Below the pieces are notes generated by a model. That model was not told the DNA's origin and made no database searches. It worked only from the letters and a program-made list of their open reading frames with translations. A DNA stretch of 64,000 bases from Channallabes apus (Eukaryota > Chordata > Actinopteri > Siluriformes > Clariidae). The stretch spans positions 20,641,754 through 20,705,753 of the forward strand of contig CM060124.1 of NCBI GenBank assembly GCA_030522415.1. Reading direction: 5' to 3'. Position 1 is the stretch's first letter; each line of letters begins with the position of its first letter. Made by a program: the position numbers and the translations under genes. Below, piece by piece: positions 1-10,400 of this stretch.

Positions 1-576
1 TCTTTGGGTGCTTTTCACAGTCGGTAGACAAGTCTCTTTAGTGTCCTGTGTTTTAAGAACTGTGACCTTAAATGCCTACTTTCTGTATATATATATATAT
101 ACACTACCATTCAAAAGTTTTAGATCACTTGCAAATTTCCTTGTTTTTGTTTAGTGATTTATTTTCTACATTCTACAACAATACTGGGGATTTCAAAACT
201 ATAAAATAACACATAATTACATAACAAAAACAACAGTTAGTTGTTATTTTAAGACACAGAGGTCAGCCTTTCTATAATAGTTCTTGCAAGAACAGTATTG
301 TCAAGTGCATCTGCAAAATCCGTCAAGCACCATAATGAAACTGGTTCTCATGAAGGCCGTCCCAGGAGGACGAGACCAAATTCCTACCTCTGCGCCCAGA
401 CGAGAAGTTAATTTAGAGTTATCAGCCTGAAAAATGAACAATTAACAGCACCTCAGATTAGAGGCGTTATGAAGTCTTTACAGAGCAGAAGTAGCAGAAA
501 CATCTCAATATCATCTCAAGAGTTTCCTCAACTAAACAACTAAACAACTAAAACTCCGACACAGAGGTACGTTATA

Positions 577-1482
577 ATGTCTACCGTTCAGCTTGTTCAG
601 TGTGTAGAGTGCAGGATGTTTAGACATTCTTCCTCCGTCATTAGTGGTAATTTTATTTGTGATAGGTGTGTGTTAGTGAGCACTCTGACGGAGAAGATAT
701 CAGCATTAGAGGAGCGCATCCAGATTTTAGAGAGGGTTAGACAGTGTGAGAGCAGCGTTATTCCTGTAGCGGACAGTCTGGGTGCCACAGGCGGAGATAA
801 ACAGCCCCCGACTCCGGCATTAGAGCCCTCACAGCGGGGCGAGTGGGTGACGACTCGGCGGCATACTCGTTCAGCCAAAGCTAACGCTAAGGCTAGCCCA
901 CCGGAGCACACCTCCTCTGCGCGTCACGTGTCCAACAGGTTTGCTCTCCTCAGTGTTGCACCCGCTGAGAAACCTGAAAGAGCTCTGGTTATAGGAGACT
1001 CTATACTGAGACACGTGACATTAGCTAGCCCTTTAGGGGCGCCAGCGGCAGTGGTTAGGTGTATCCCGGGAGCCAGAGCACCGGACATAGCAGGTAATCT
1101 TAGGGCTCTAGGAAAGCATAGGTTCTCTAAGATAGTGGTACATGCTGGAGCTAATGATATACGCCTTCGTCAGTCAGAGGTTAGTAAGAGTAACTTTACA
1201 GAGGTGTTTAAATTAGCGAAGGCGATGTCCGATGAAGTAGTATGCTCTGGTCCCATCCCAATGAGACGTGGCGACATAGCTTACAGCAGGTTATGGTCGC
1301 TGAACCGCTGGATGTCCAGGTGGTGCTCCGAAAATAATGTGGGCTACATAGATAATTGGAAGACCTTTGAGGGCAAAGCTGGCCTGTTAGGGCGGGACGG
1401 TGTCCATCCCACTCGGGAAGGTGCTGCTCTCATTTCCTGTAGTATAGCTCATAGTCTCAGTAGAGGTCTAGTTAATCGGTGA
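577..1482 (+). CDS. LINE ORF1: zinc-finger/coiled-coil/SGNH-esterase protein
   Basis: 301 residues from ATG 577 to TGA 1480-1482. The N-terminus (residues about 9-31) has paired cysteines, C-x2-C and again C-x2-C, like a small zinc finger. Residues about 37-55 look like a short coiled coil (LTEKISALEERIQILERV). Residues about 135-300 are an SGNH/GDSL-type esterase fold, with VIGDSILRHV (block I serine), HAGANDI (block III Asn) and DGVHPT (catalytic Asp/His). ORF1 proteins with this domain are known from CR1/L2-group LINEs; they are thought to bind RNA and act in the RNP, and the role of the esterase is unsettled. The stop is followed by an open stretch in the same frame leading into ORF2. Confidence 0.85.
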   Translation: MSTVQLVQCVECRMFRHSSSVISGNFICDRCVLVSTLTEKISALEERIQILERVRQCESSVIPVADSLGATGGDKQPPTPALEPSQRGEWVTTRRHTRSAKANAKASPPEHTSSARHVSNRFALLSVAPAEKPERALVIGDSILRHVTLASPLGAPAAVVRCIPGARAPDIAGNLRALGKHRFSKIVVHAGANDIRLRQSEVSKSNFTEVFKLAKAMSDEVVCSGPIPMRRGDIAYSRLWSLNRWMSRWCSENNVGYIDNWKTFEGKAGLLGRDGVHPTREGAALISCSIAHSLSRGLVNR

Positions 1483-1578
1483 CAATCCAGAGCCCAGGCC
1501 AGGGAGCAGACAGACAGGCTAAACCAACCGTCTGCTAGCTGCATAGAGTCGTCACTCAGGGTTCACCATATTGAGACT

Positions 1579-4551
1579 GTGTCTGTTCCCCGATCTAAGC
1601 AAAAATGTAGAAAGACCCAGAAAGTCTGTTTCAATAATCTAATTAACATAAAGTCCACAAACTCCGATCATACTGAATGCGCAGCCGGCACCTCTGATCT
1701 GAAGCTAGGATTGTTAAATATTAGATCTCTCACATCAAAAGCAGTTATTGTTAATGAAATTATCACAGATCAGGCGTTTGATATACTCTGTTTAACTGAA
1801 ACATGGGTTAAACAGGACGAGTATGTAGCTCTAAATGAAGCTAGTCCTCCTGGATACAGCTACATACACCAGCCTCGGTTAACTGGTAGAGGAGGAGGCG
1901 TCGCAGTTATTCATAATGATAATCTGTCTATCGTACAAAACCACCGACACAAATTTAACTCATTTGAAATTCTCTATAGTAACATAAGTGTATTTAAGTA
2001 TATTAAATCAGCTCAGTCGATTCCACTAATTATAATTTACAGACCTCCAGGGCCGTATTCTGAATTTCTTAGTGAATTTGCAGATTTCATCTCAGACCTG
2101 GTCATTTCTGTAGACAAAGTGTTAATTGCTGGAGATTTTAACATTCATTTTGAGAATCCAGAAGACCCTCTGAGAACAGCATTTATATCCATCCTGGACT
2201 CCGTAGGTGTAAATCAGTGTGTAGTAGGACCCACTCATAAAGCAGGTCACACTTTAGATTTAGTAATATTCTTTGGATTAATTATAAGAAATGTATTCAC
2301 AATTCCACTGTCAGAAATTATCTCAGATCACTATCTTGTCTCCATTCAAGTGTGTCACAGTGATAATGTACGCACAGCACCGCGCTACCGTATTAAACGT
2401 ACATTCACATCAACTACCACACAGAGTTTTATCAGTAATCTCCCAGAGTTACCAACTTTGATTAGGCCACCGTCTGACCCCACAGAACTTGATCAGGCGA
2501 CTGAATATTTAGAGTCGACACTTCGTTGTACCTTAGATAATGTAGCTCCAGCTAAAAGAAAAATTATTAGAGATAAGAAACTCGCTCCCTGGTATAACGA
2601 TCACACGCGCACTTTAAAACAGACTGCTCGGAAATTAGAGCGTAAATGGCGTCAAAATAAATTGTTGGTATTTCAAATAGCATGGAAAGAGAGCATCCTG
2701 AACTATAGGAAAGCTCTTAGTGTAGCTAGATCAACGTATCTCTCCACTCTTATAGAAGAAAATAAAAATAATCCTAGATTTTTATTTAATACCGTAGCCA
2801 AATTAACCAGAAATAAGACCACTACAGAAATCTCCACAACAACATCATGCAATAGTGAGGACTTCATGAACTTTTTTAATAATAAAATTGTAAATATCAG
2901 GCATAAAATTGAGGCTTTGAAACCAAACAATGTAATTGATACTGATGTTAACCTAGCCATGTCAGATTCAAACCTAGAATACTTTACTCCTCTTGAAGAG
3001 AATGAACTAATTTCACTCATCTCTTCTGCAAATTCATCAACCTGTATATTAGATCCTATACCGACACATTTTCTTAAACAGATAGTACCAGTAATAACAG
3101 AACCGTTGTTGAGAATAATTAATTCCTCACTTAGCATTGGTTATGTTCCAAAATCTTTTAAAGTAGCAGTTATTGAACCAATAATTAAGAAACCTGACCT
3201 CGACCCCTGTCAGCTGTCCAATTACAGGCCAATATCAAACCTCCCCTTTATCTCTAAGATTCTGGAAAAGATAGTAGCGGAGCAGCTATGCTCATATCTA
3301 CATCGAAATGGCATACATGAACTGTATCAGTCAGGATTTAGGCCTCATCACAGCACAGAAACAGCACTCGTTAAAGTAGTAAATGACCTCCTATTGGCCT
3401 CTGATCAGGGTTGTGTAACTATGCTTGTATTACTCGATCTCAGTGCAGCTTTTGACACTATTGATCATGCTATTCTTCTTCACAGATTAGAAAATGTAGT
3501 AGGAATTAAGGGTACAACCCTCTCCTGGCTCAGATCCTATTTGACCGATCGTTATCAGTATGTAGACTTAAATGGTGATTATTCTGCATGTTCTCTAGTG
3601 GAGTTTGGCGTTCCGCAGGGTTCAGTTTTAGGCCCACTGCTTTTTTCCCTTTACATGCTTCCTCTGGGCAACATAATCCGTAAGCATGGTATTAGTTTTC
3701 ATTGTTATGCTGACGACACACAGCTATACGTCTCAACAAAACCTGATGAGAAAAACCATCTTACTAAAGTTGAGCAATGTGTTCAGGACATAAGAAATTG
3801 GATGCTAATTAACTTCCTTCTGCTTAATCCGGATAAGACAGAAGTTCTAGTCATAGGACCGCATACAGCTAGAAGTAAAATCTTAGATCTCACCGTAACT
3901 TTAGATGGCCTTTCTGTTCCGTCAAGTGCAACAGTAAAAGACCTCGGCGTGATTATAGATTCCAGCCTTTCATTTGAAGCTCATGTAGATAATATCACCA
4001 GGATAGCATTCTTTCACCTTAGAAATATCGCCAAAATAAGAAATATATTGTCGCTAAATGATGCAGAAAAACTAGTTCATGCTTTTATCACTTCTAGGTT
4101 GGACTATTGTAATGCCTTACTGTCTGGTTGTTCAGTTAGGTGCATAAACAAGCTTCAGCTAGTCCAAAATGCAGCAGCGAGAGTCCTCACTAGAACCAGA
4201 GGATATGAGCACATCACCCCTATCCTATCTTCACTGCATTGGCTCCCTGTGAAATTTCGCATTGATTTTAAAATACTACTCTTGACATATAAGGCATTAA
4301 ATGGTCTCGCGCCGCAGTATCTGAGCGAACTGCTAGTGTCTTACGATCCGCCACGCCTACTTCGGTCAAAGGATGCAGGCTGCTTATCAGTACCGCGTAT
4401 TATGAAAACTACAGCTGGGGGCAGAGCTTTTTCTTACAAAGCCCCAAAATTATGGAATAGTCTTCCAAATAGTGTTCGGGACTCAGACACAGTATCAGTG
4501 TTTAAGTCTAGGCTAAAAACCTATTTATTTAACCAAGCATTTTATAAATAG
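1579..4551 (+). CDS. LINE ORF2: AP endonuclease + reverse transcriptase
   Basis: 990 codons to TAG 4549-4551. 1579 is a GTG; there is no ATG before the endonuclease domain, and the frame is open back to the ORF1 stop at 1480-1482. Endonuclease (about residues 43-260): [13 protein letters not shown] (Glu), [14 protein letters not shown] (Asp/Asn), and SDHYLV (Asp/His). RT (about 520-790): [12 protein letters not shown] (motif A Asp), [13 protein letters not shown] (motif B) and YADDTQLY (motif C, two Asp), followed by LLLNPDKTE. The C-terminal part has the conserved AAARVLTRT and APKLWNSLP blocks typical of L2/CR1/Jockey-group elements. All expected catalytic residues are present with no frameshift. 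Start codon and translation mode are uncertain: readthrough, reinitiation or loss of an ATG. Confidence 0.88.
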   Translation: MSVPRSKQKCRKTQKVCFNNLINIKSTNSDHTECAAGTSDLKLGLLNIRSLTSKAVIVNEIITDQAFDILCLTETWVKQDEYVALNEASPPGYSYIHQPRLTGRGGGVAVIHNDNLSIVQNHRHKFNSFEILYSNISVFKYIKSAQSIPLIIIYRPPGPYSEFLSEFADFISDLVISVDKVLIAGDFNIHFENPEDPLRTAFISILDSVGVNQCVVGPTHKAGHTLDLVIFFGLIIRNVFTIPLSEIISDHYLVSIQVCHSDNVRTAPRYRIKRTFTSTTTQSFISNLPELPTLIRPPSDPTELDQATEYLESTLRCTLDNVAPAKRKIIRDKKLAPWYNDHTRTLKQTARKLERKWRQNKLLVFQIAWKESILNYRKALSVARSTYLSTLIEENKNNPRFLFNTVAKLTRNKTTTEISTTTSCNSEDFMNFFNNKIVNIRHKIEALKPNNVIDTDVNLAMSDSNLEYFTPLEENELISLISSANSSTCILDPIPTHFLKQIVPVITEPLLRIINSSLSIGYVPKSFKVAVIEPIIKKPDLDPCQLSNYRPISNLPFISKILEKIVAEQLCSYLHRNGIHELYQSGFRPHHSTETALVKVVNDLLLASDQGCVTMLVLLDLSAAFDTIDHAILLHRLENVVGIKGTTLSWLRSYLTDRYQYVDLNGDYSACSLVEFGVPQGSVLGPLLFSLYMLPLGNIIRKHGISFHCYADDTQLYVSTKPDEKNHLTKVEQCVQDIRNWMLINFLLLNPDKTEVLVIGPHTARSKILDLTVTLDGLSVPSSATVKDLGVIIDSSLSFEAHVDNITRIAFFHLRNIAKIRNILSLNDAEKLVHAFITSRLDYCNALLSGCSVRCINKLQLVQNAAARVLTRTRGYEHITPILSSLHWLPVKFRIDFKILLLTYKALNGLAPQYLSELLVSYDPPRLLRSKDAGCLSVPRIMKTTAGGRAFSYKAPKLWNSLPNSVRDSDTVSVFKSRLKTYLFNQAFYK

Positions 4552-5703
4552 ATTTGCCATAAGGTAAAGGAGCAGATCTGGGGGACTCATGGACGTAGAG
4601 TATTATGGTGAACTGGTATGTTTAGATGCTGTCTTCCTCAGTCTCATTTGATCACTCAGGTTTGTTGACGGTGAGGTGATTGTTTGCTTTACATCTCAGG
4701 GAGCCCTCATGTTTGTGTTTCCTTCTGGCTCTCCCTTTTAGTTATGCTGTCATAGTTAGTCCTGCCGGAGTCCCTGCTTGCACTCTACAGTAAATATACA
4801 TTCACATTATACATTGTGACTGTGACCATACCTAATTGCAATCTCTCCTCCTCTTCTCTTCCTCCCCCTCTTTCTCTTTCCTCTCTCCCCCTGTCTCCCC
4901 CTTTCACTCTTTCTCTCTCTCTCTCTGTCGAGCTACACATGTGGTTCCTGAGCTGCCAGTGATCCAGACTCCCTCTGCCCTCCGGACCTGTCTGATCCAT
5001 CCTGGTGCCCGGTTTCTGGTTGGAGGTCTCGTCGCATGGATGCCCCGTGTGTCTCTTTAGGATGCGTCTGGTGTCTGGGGATGATTGGGGATGTGGTCAG
5101 CTGTTTCTCTGAGGACTTGACAATTCGATAGTTCAGGACTGGAACTTTCTACAAGTCTATCTGAGTCTCGAATAACTACTGGACTCCATTTTACATCAAG
5201 TATTATAACATCAATTAACATCAACTATTATAGCTGAACCTAACACTTAACACTGTATAAATGCAGATCATTTCCTGCTATCTGTTTCACCCAGATGAGG
5301 ATGGGTTCCCTGTCGAGTCTGGTTCCTCTCAAGGTTTCTTCCTATTACCGTCTCAGGGAGTTTTTCCTTGCCACTGTCGCCCTCGGGCTTGCTCGCCAGG
5401 GAATATCTGAACATTTTGATTCATACACATTCACATTCCATACAAACTTAAATAATTCTTTTGATTGTGTAAAGCTGTTTTGAGACAATGTCAATTGTTA
5501 AAAGCGCTATACAAATAAAACTGAATTGAATTGAATTGAATATCAACTGTTCAAAGGAGATTAATGCATTTTTTGGATGCCTTCAGCATTCCATTACCAT
5601 TTAGAGAGAAATAAAAAATCAGGAACGATCATGGAGTTAGAAAGTGATCTAAAACGTTTGAACGGTAGTGTATACAGTATATATATATATATATATATAT
5701 ATA

Positions 5704-5838
5704 CAGTACAGGCCAAAAGTTTGGACACATCTTCTCATCTATCTGTCAGTGTTTTTTACAATTCAATAAAACTAGAAGTGATAAAAATAAATACATTTTA
5801 TTATATAAATATTAATTGTGCTGCTTGTGATGTTACGA
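5704..5838. repeat. Tc1-like terminal fragment
   Basis: ACAGGCCAAAAGTTTGGACA matches a widespread Tc1-like terminal repeat; a related end delimits the element at 58.33-58.86 kb. Only about 130 bp remain and no opposite terminus was seen. Confidence 0.5.
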
Positions 5839-5842
5839 TCTA

Positions 5843-6570
5843 AGCTACGTTTACACTGTCAGTTAAATGTGACCCAATTCCGATTCTTTGCCCATTTGTG
5901 ACACATATCGGATATGTTCTATGTCCATGTAAACAGGAAAAAACACATGTATTCCGATATTTTGAGATCGGTTTCAGGCCTCCTTCATACAGTATGTGGA
6001 AATAAATCAGATATAAATACGATACGTGCTAATGTGATTGTCGTGTAAACTGACAGATCGGATTTCCTGAGGCATTGTGTTCTGTACATCATTAAAACTG
6101 TGACTTCTTCGCGGTCTAATGACGTAATGTTATGCTCTGGTGGAAGCGTGTGTGGAACGATAACACTGCAGGTGGTACATGGAAGAGGAAAAAGCCTTGT
6201 GTTAATGCTTATTTAGGCTAAATAACATTAAGAAATCAATATTTGGTGAATGAAGCATATGCACAGGCTGCACTTGTGGCGTTTTTTCCTCCTCCTCTGT
6301 TTCCAAATCATGGTGACGTTTCGCGAACTTTGCATACAGTATATAGCAGAGCTAGCGTCAAGCATATTTCGCCCTCATTCATCTTGCCTAGTGTGTAGCG
6401 CACGAAACTCCCTTTAAGTATGCACAATGTTTCAGATGGTATGGCAGGTGTAAACACTTGAATCGGATATGGGTCATAGTTGAAAGAACGTGTAAACAGA
6501 CGGTCAAAAAAAATCAGATATAGGCAACAAATCAGAATTGGGCATCGAGACCTGCAGTGTAAATGAGGCT
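5843..6570. mobile_element. Harbinger-like MITE (proposed)
   Basis: The left end AGCTACGTTTACACTGTCAG resembles the complement of the right end, AGCCTCATTTACACTGCAGG. CTA flanks both sides (5840-5842 and 6571-6573), a 3-bp duplication consistent with PIF/Harbinger-type insertion. Subterminal blocks 'cggatatg' and 'cagatata' recur near both ends. No transposase frame is present, so it is non-autonomous. Superfamily assignment rests only on the 3-bp duplication. Confidence 0.5.
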
Positions 6571-6650
6571 CTAGTTGCTACACAAGAGTTTTCCACTAGA
6601 TGGCAGTACAGTGAGCACTTGAATGAAGCATCATGAAATGAACATGTTGG

Positions 6651-7110
6651 CTATGGAACTCCAAAGTGTTAAAAATTAAATAAATAAATAGTTTAATTTT
6701 GAACACAGGTGGCGCGGTGGTATAGTGGTTAGCACTGTCGCCTTGCACCTCCAGGCTCCAGAGTTCGATTCCCCGGCCAGGCTCGATTCCCGTCTCTGTG
6801 TGCATGGAGTTTGCATGTTCTCCCCGTGCTTGGTGGGTTTCCTCCGGGTACTCCGGTTTCCTCCCACAGTCCAAAGACATGTAGGTTAGGCTAATTGGCG
6901 TTCCTAAAATTGCCCGTAGTGTGTGATTGGGTGTGTGAGTGTGTGTGTGTGCCCTGTGATGGATTGGCACCCTGTCCAGGGTGTACCCCGCCTAGTGCCC
7001 GAAGTCTCCTGGGATAGGCTCCAGGCCCCCCGCGACCCTGAACACAGGATTAAGCGGTATAGGGGGGGGGGGGGGAATGAATGAATTTTGAACACTTTGG
7101 AGTTCCATAG
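6651..7110. repeat. 20-bp perfect inverted repeat flanking a SINE
   Basis: CTATGGAACTCCAAAGTGTT at 6651-6670 is exactly complementary to 7091-7110. Without the SINE and its target duplication the arms would be about 36 bp apart, forming a hairpin. Confidence 0.8.
6707..7083 (+). mobile_element. tRNA-derived SINE, family 1, copy with exact target duplication
   Basis: The tRNA-like head carries A-box-like (TAGTGGTTAGCAC) and B-box-like (GAGTTCGATTCC) promoter words, then the shared body (GTTTGCATGTTCTCCCCGTG, CACCCTGTCCAGGGTGTACC) and a (TGAA)n-type tail after a G run. AATTTTGAACAC at 6695-6706 is repeated exactly at 7084-7095. The body resembles Mermaid-type SINEs reported in catfish and zebrafish (from memory). 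Confidence 0.85.
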
Positions 7111-7199
7111 TTGGCTGGGTGCCTCGACACCTAAATAAGGCTTCATCTGGCCATCACTAGTTTAAACAGTCCCGCCGCTTCTCCTCTCCGCCAACCCCC

Positions 7200-7424
7200 C
7201 TTTCACGGACCATCCTGCGACCCGGAAGTGGAATTGGGGATTTCTGGTTTAGAAAGATACAGACGTTTAATGAATACGTAATATTTTTACTAAAGATAGA
7301 CGTTTCCGGAATCGCGCGTTCAATTTAAATTTGGTAAAATTGTCGGGAAATTATTTTATCTTTTATTTTATGTAGCCAATCAGATCAGTGGACGGTTGCC
7401 TTGGCGGTGACTAAAGCGGGAAAA
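7200..7424 (+). promoter_or_regulatory. Probable CEP97 promoter
   Basis: A CpG-containing stretch just upstream of the CEP97 ATG. It holds an ETS-type CCGGAAGTG at 7222-7230, a CCAAT box (GCCAATCAG, about 7375-7383), and at 7395-7408 GTTGCC-TT-GGCGGT, whose left half matches an RFX X-box half-site. No TATA box is evident. The transcription start cannot be placed from sequence alone. Confidence 0.5.
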
Positions 7425-10400
7425 ATGGCGACGACCGAGGACGCTATCGTTCCTCATCCTGTCACTGAAATGGCAGAATCTAACGGTAGGCTTGTGGAAT
7501 TACTGTCAGCCTTTCAGGGGATAATTCATGTGCTGGTTCTTGTAGCTATGTATTTTTTTTTTTAAATCTTAGTTTTTGCGGTTTTAGCGGTTTTGCAGTT
7601 TTGCGACGAATATCTACACCAACCCGAGTTAGCTTTTACTAACTAGCCTCTGTTACTGTAAACATTTGTTACGTAATTAAGTAATTAGCTGTGAGATTCT
7701 GTTGAATATTTGGGACATTTGACGGATTAATATGTCAGAGCAGCTGGGCTGTTTCCATGTAATATATACAGATATCTTTCCCATTGTATGCATCTAAATC
7801 ATTGCACTCATTGTACATAACTCTGTATACTGTTTACATGCAAATTCTTTATCATAAGTATAAAATCCTATTGAACCCACTTATTATTCATTTGCACTCA
7901 TTATATTTCCTCCCTCACTGTATAATGTTTACATATGCAAATTATTTATCATGGTGTACAATACCTTTCTTACCGCACCACCGATAACCATTTGCACCCA
8001 TTGTAATTTATCTACCTCACTATATACTATTTAAGTATTACTATTTTAGCTAAGGTTTGAGTCATCTCGTCAAGTGATCATGTCCATTCGTTTCTATCTT
8101 TTGAACAGCCCTTCTGACTTTATTATTAATATTGTCATTAAAGGTCCTGATTTAGTTGACGTTTCAAATCAAGGCCTCCACAAGCTGGATCCGAATATCT
8201 GTTCACCAGACACACAGACCCTCATCTTAGACCAGAACCAGATCATCAAGCTGGAACATCTGGAGAAAAATGCAGCTCTCCAGTGGGTACGTGAGCTACA
8301 CTGAGCGTTCTGAACCTGAAATTCAGGTATTTGCTTCTTTGGTGGGATAGATTCAAGTTTCAGTATTTGAGTTCAGTACTGATTCGATAAAATGGCACAA
8401 TGTTGAGGAGCACATAGTGTAGGTGAGGTCTGCATAGATCAGATTTGGGTCATCAGACTGTTAACACTAATGGCAATATGAAGCTTTGGTGTGTATGACC
8501 CATACAGTATTGAAAACAATATGTGCAATTTATCAGTTTATCACAGGTTTTCTGATACACAATCTCTAAATAATTGCCTGCTAGTTTGACACATGCGAGC
8601 TTACATTTGTGCCTGCATTTTAACAAATTAAAGTTTTTTTTTTTTTTTTTTTTTTTTTAATCAGATTCTAAAAAACCCATATGGATGTTTGGATCCAGGT
8701 TTCACAGCGGAACTGCTTTTCTTTGCATTATAAATTCCAGTTTTAGAAATTGCCCAATCAAATGCACCCCATATTGTATGTAAATCATATCCAGATAAAA
8801 CTTTTGACCACATGCGATTGCAGGTGCCGTCTCAATGACAAATCTAATTGCTGCATCTTTCATTCATTCATTTCATTACTAACAGCTGTGTTTTTACTTT
8901 CTCCAGCTGTCTGTTGCCTGTAACCGGCTAGTTCGCATGATGGGTGTGTCGAGACTTACCCAACTAAAGGTGTTAAACCTCCCCAACAATAGCATTGGTT
9001 ACATCGAGGGACTGAAAGACCTGGTCCATCTTGAGTGGCTAAACTTAGCAGGAAACAACATCAAGGTACAGTTACTACCAGCCATTTGAGGAAAAGGCAG
9101 TCTGATGTATTTGCTGTTCTTGGCTTCAGATCTTTAGATTTCTGTCCTCTCTCAGGTCATAGAGCAGTTGAATAACTGTCTAGCACTGCAACATCTGGAT
9201 CTGTCCGACAACAACATTTCTCACACAGGTGACCTTTCAAAGCTCTTCGCCTTAAAGGTGAGTGACAGAATCTTACCAGTATGGCTATGTGCCAAATTAT
9301 ATAACATTTACAACTTGATGTGTTAATAGAGTGCTTAATTTTTTTTTACCCCAGACACTTCTTTTCCATGGTAACATCATCACAAGTCTTCGTACTTCCC
9401 CTGCACATTTTCCTCTGAACCTTGCTGTTCTTTCTTTGGCTGAAAATGAAATCCGGGACCTCAGTGAGGTTGTCATGATTCATTCTTATTAACTCAAACA
9501 TTTTAAATGATCAAAGTCTATTAAAATTTTTGCATTTACCCGTGATCACTTTGAAAATATGTGTATTTACATGGACACTAATACTCCATTGAATTGGACT
9601 GAGATATTGAAGTGGTTTAAAACTTGGGTAATTTGTTCAGTAGGTAAATCCAAACTTGATTCGATTGTTTCTTTCTTGTTCGAATAAATATATATTTTTC
9701 TGCGCACATTTGCACGACTTGGGGGTAACATTAGGTCCGGTGTCAAGTTTGTTTACATTCCTGATTGGAATGTAAACTCTGTGAGAATAACTCTCGCTTC
9801 CATCAGTTTCTATATCAGACTTTCATCCACTGGGTCTTGGGTGAAGAAGGGCCACTGATTGGTTCACATTTCACATGTAGTAAAGCGTCTAACCAATCAT
9901 AGATGAGACTGAATGTGGTAGAAGTGATGCTGAAACTTACCGTGGTAGGACCACCGGTCAACATTCATACAGTACGGGCAATTTAGGAATGCCGCTTAGC
10001 CTAATCTGCATGTCTTTGGAGTGTTGAAAGAAACAAGAGGAAACCCACCAAACGCATGCAAACTTGGACCTGACACGGGAATCGAACCCAGGACCTGGAG
10101 GTGCATGGCGACAGTGCTAACCATTAAGCCTAAAGACAAACTAACCAGAAAGTTTGCAAAATCTTGTTTTTCTTCTTCTTGTGTTCTATTTCCGGCCGAT
10201 TAATCACTTCACAGAGGGCAGAACCAAGTCACGAACGTCAAAAACATTATATCCTGATTAAATGCTTCGAGCATGTAAATGCACATCTTATCAGATCAGC
10301 ATCCACGTAAAATGTTCTCTCTAATCTGAATGATTTTAATGAGATCGAAGAATTATTGTCCATTTAACCGTCCATGTAAATGTCTCATTCAGGTGTCCTA

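Larger units (their letters stand above)
514..5538 (+). mobile_element. Full-length L2/CR1-group LINE (non-LTR retrotransposon)
   Basis: Order: short 5' leader, ORF1 (577-1482), ORF2 (up to 4551), a 3' UTR of about 990 bp and a TGAAT-type repeat tail. The 3' UTR ends in the block 'agcgctatacaaataaaa' followed by (TTGAA)n, a common fish L2-like tail. AATATCA at 507-513 recurs at 5539-5545 and is the probable target-site duplication, although it partly overlaps the tail. Related truncated 3' ends occur at 19.1-20.2 kb, 22.2 kb, 39.5 kb and 44.3 kb, so this is an expanded family. Clade assignment is from memory of the protein signatures. Confidence 0.88.
102..5670. mobile_element. Tc1/mariner-like element remnant, split by a LINE
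   Basis: The ends are inverted repeats: CACTACCATTCAAAAG at the left, and the complement of the right end reads CACTACCGTTCAAACG; both continue into a TTTTAGATCACTT-like block. TA dinucleotides flank both ends (100-101 and 5671-5672), the target of Tc1/mariner insertion. The left arm (102-513) contains wording typical of decayed fish Tc1-like transposase genes; the right arm is 5539-5670. Together the arms total only about 540 bp, so the element was already internally deleted when the LINE inserted. No intact transposase remains. Confidence 0.8.

Noticed and set aside
4785..5060. Two overlapping opposite-strand frames in the CT-rich stretch near 4.85-4.93 kb
   Set aside because: Low-complexity CTCTTT tract within the LINE 3' UTR; the predicted peptides are Ser/Phe or Glu/Arg runs with no domain.
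6708..6790. tRNA gene suggested by A/B-box-like words
   Set aside because: No complete cloverleaf; the words belong to the tRNA-derived head of a SINE repeated many times in the window.
6596..7146. Several minus-strand frames with peptides like [19 protein letters not shown]
   Set aside because: The same peptide appears at every SINE copy (38.6, 41.4, 44.9, 54.3 kb); it is the SINE body translated by chance.
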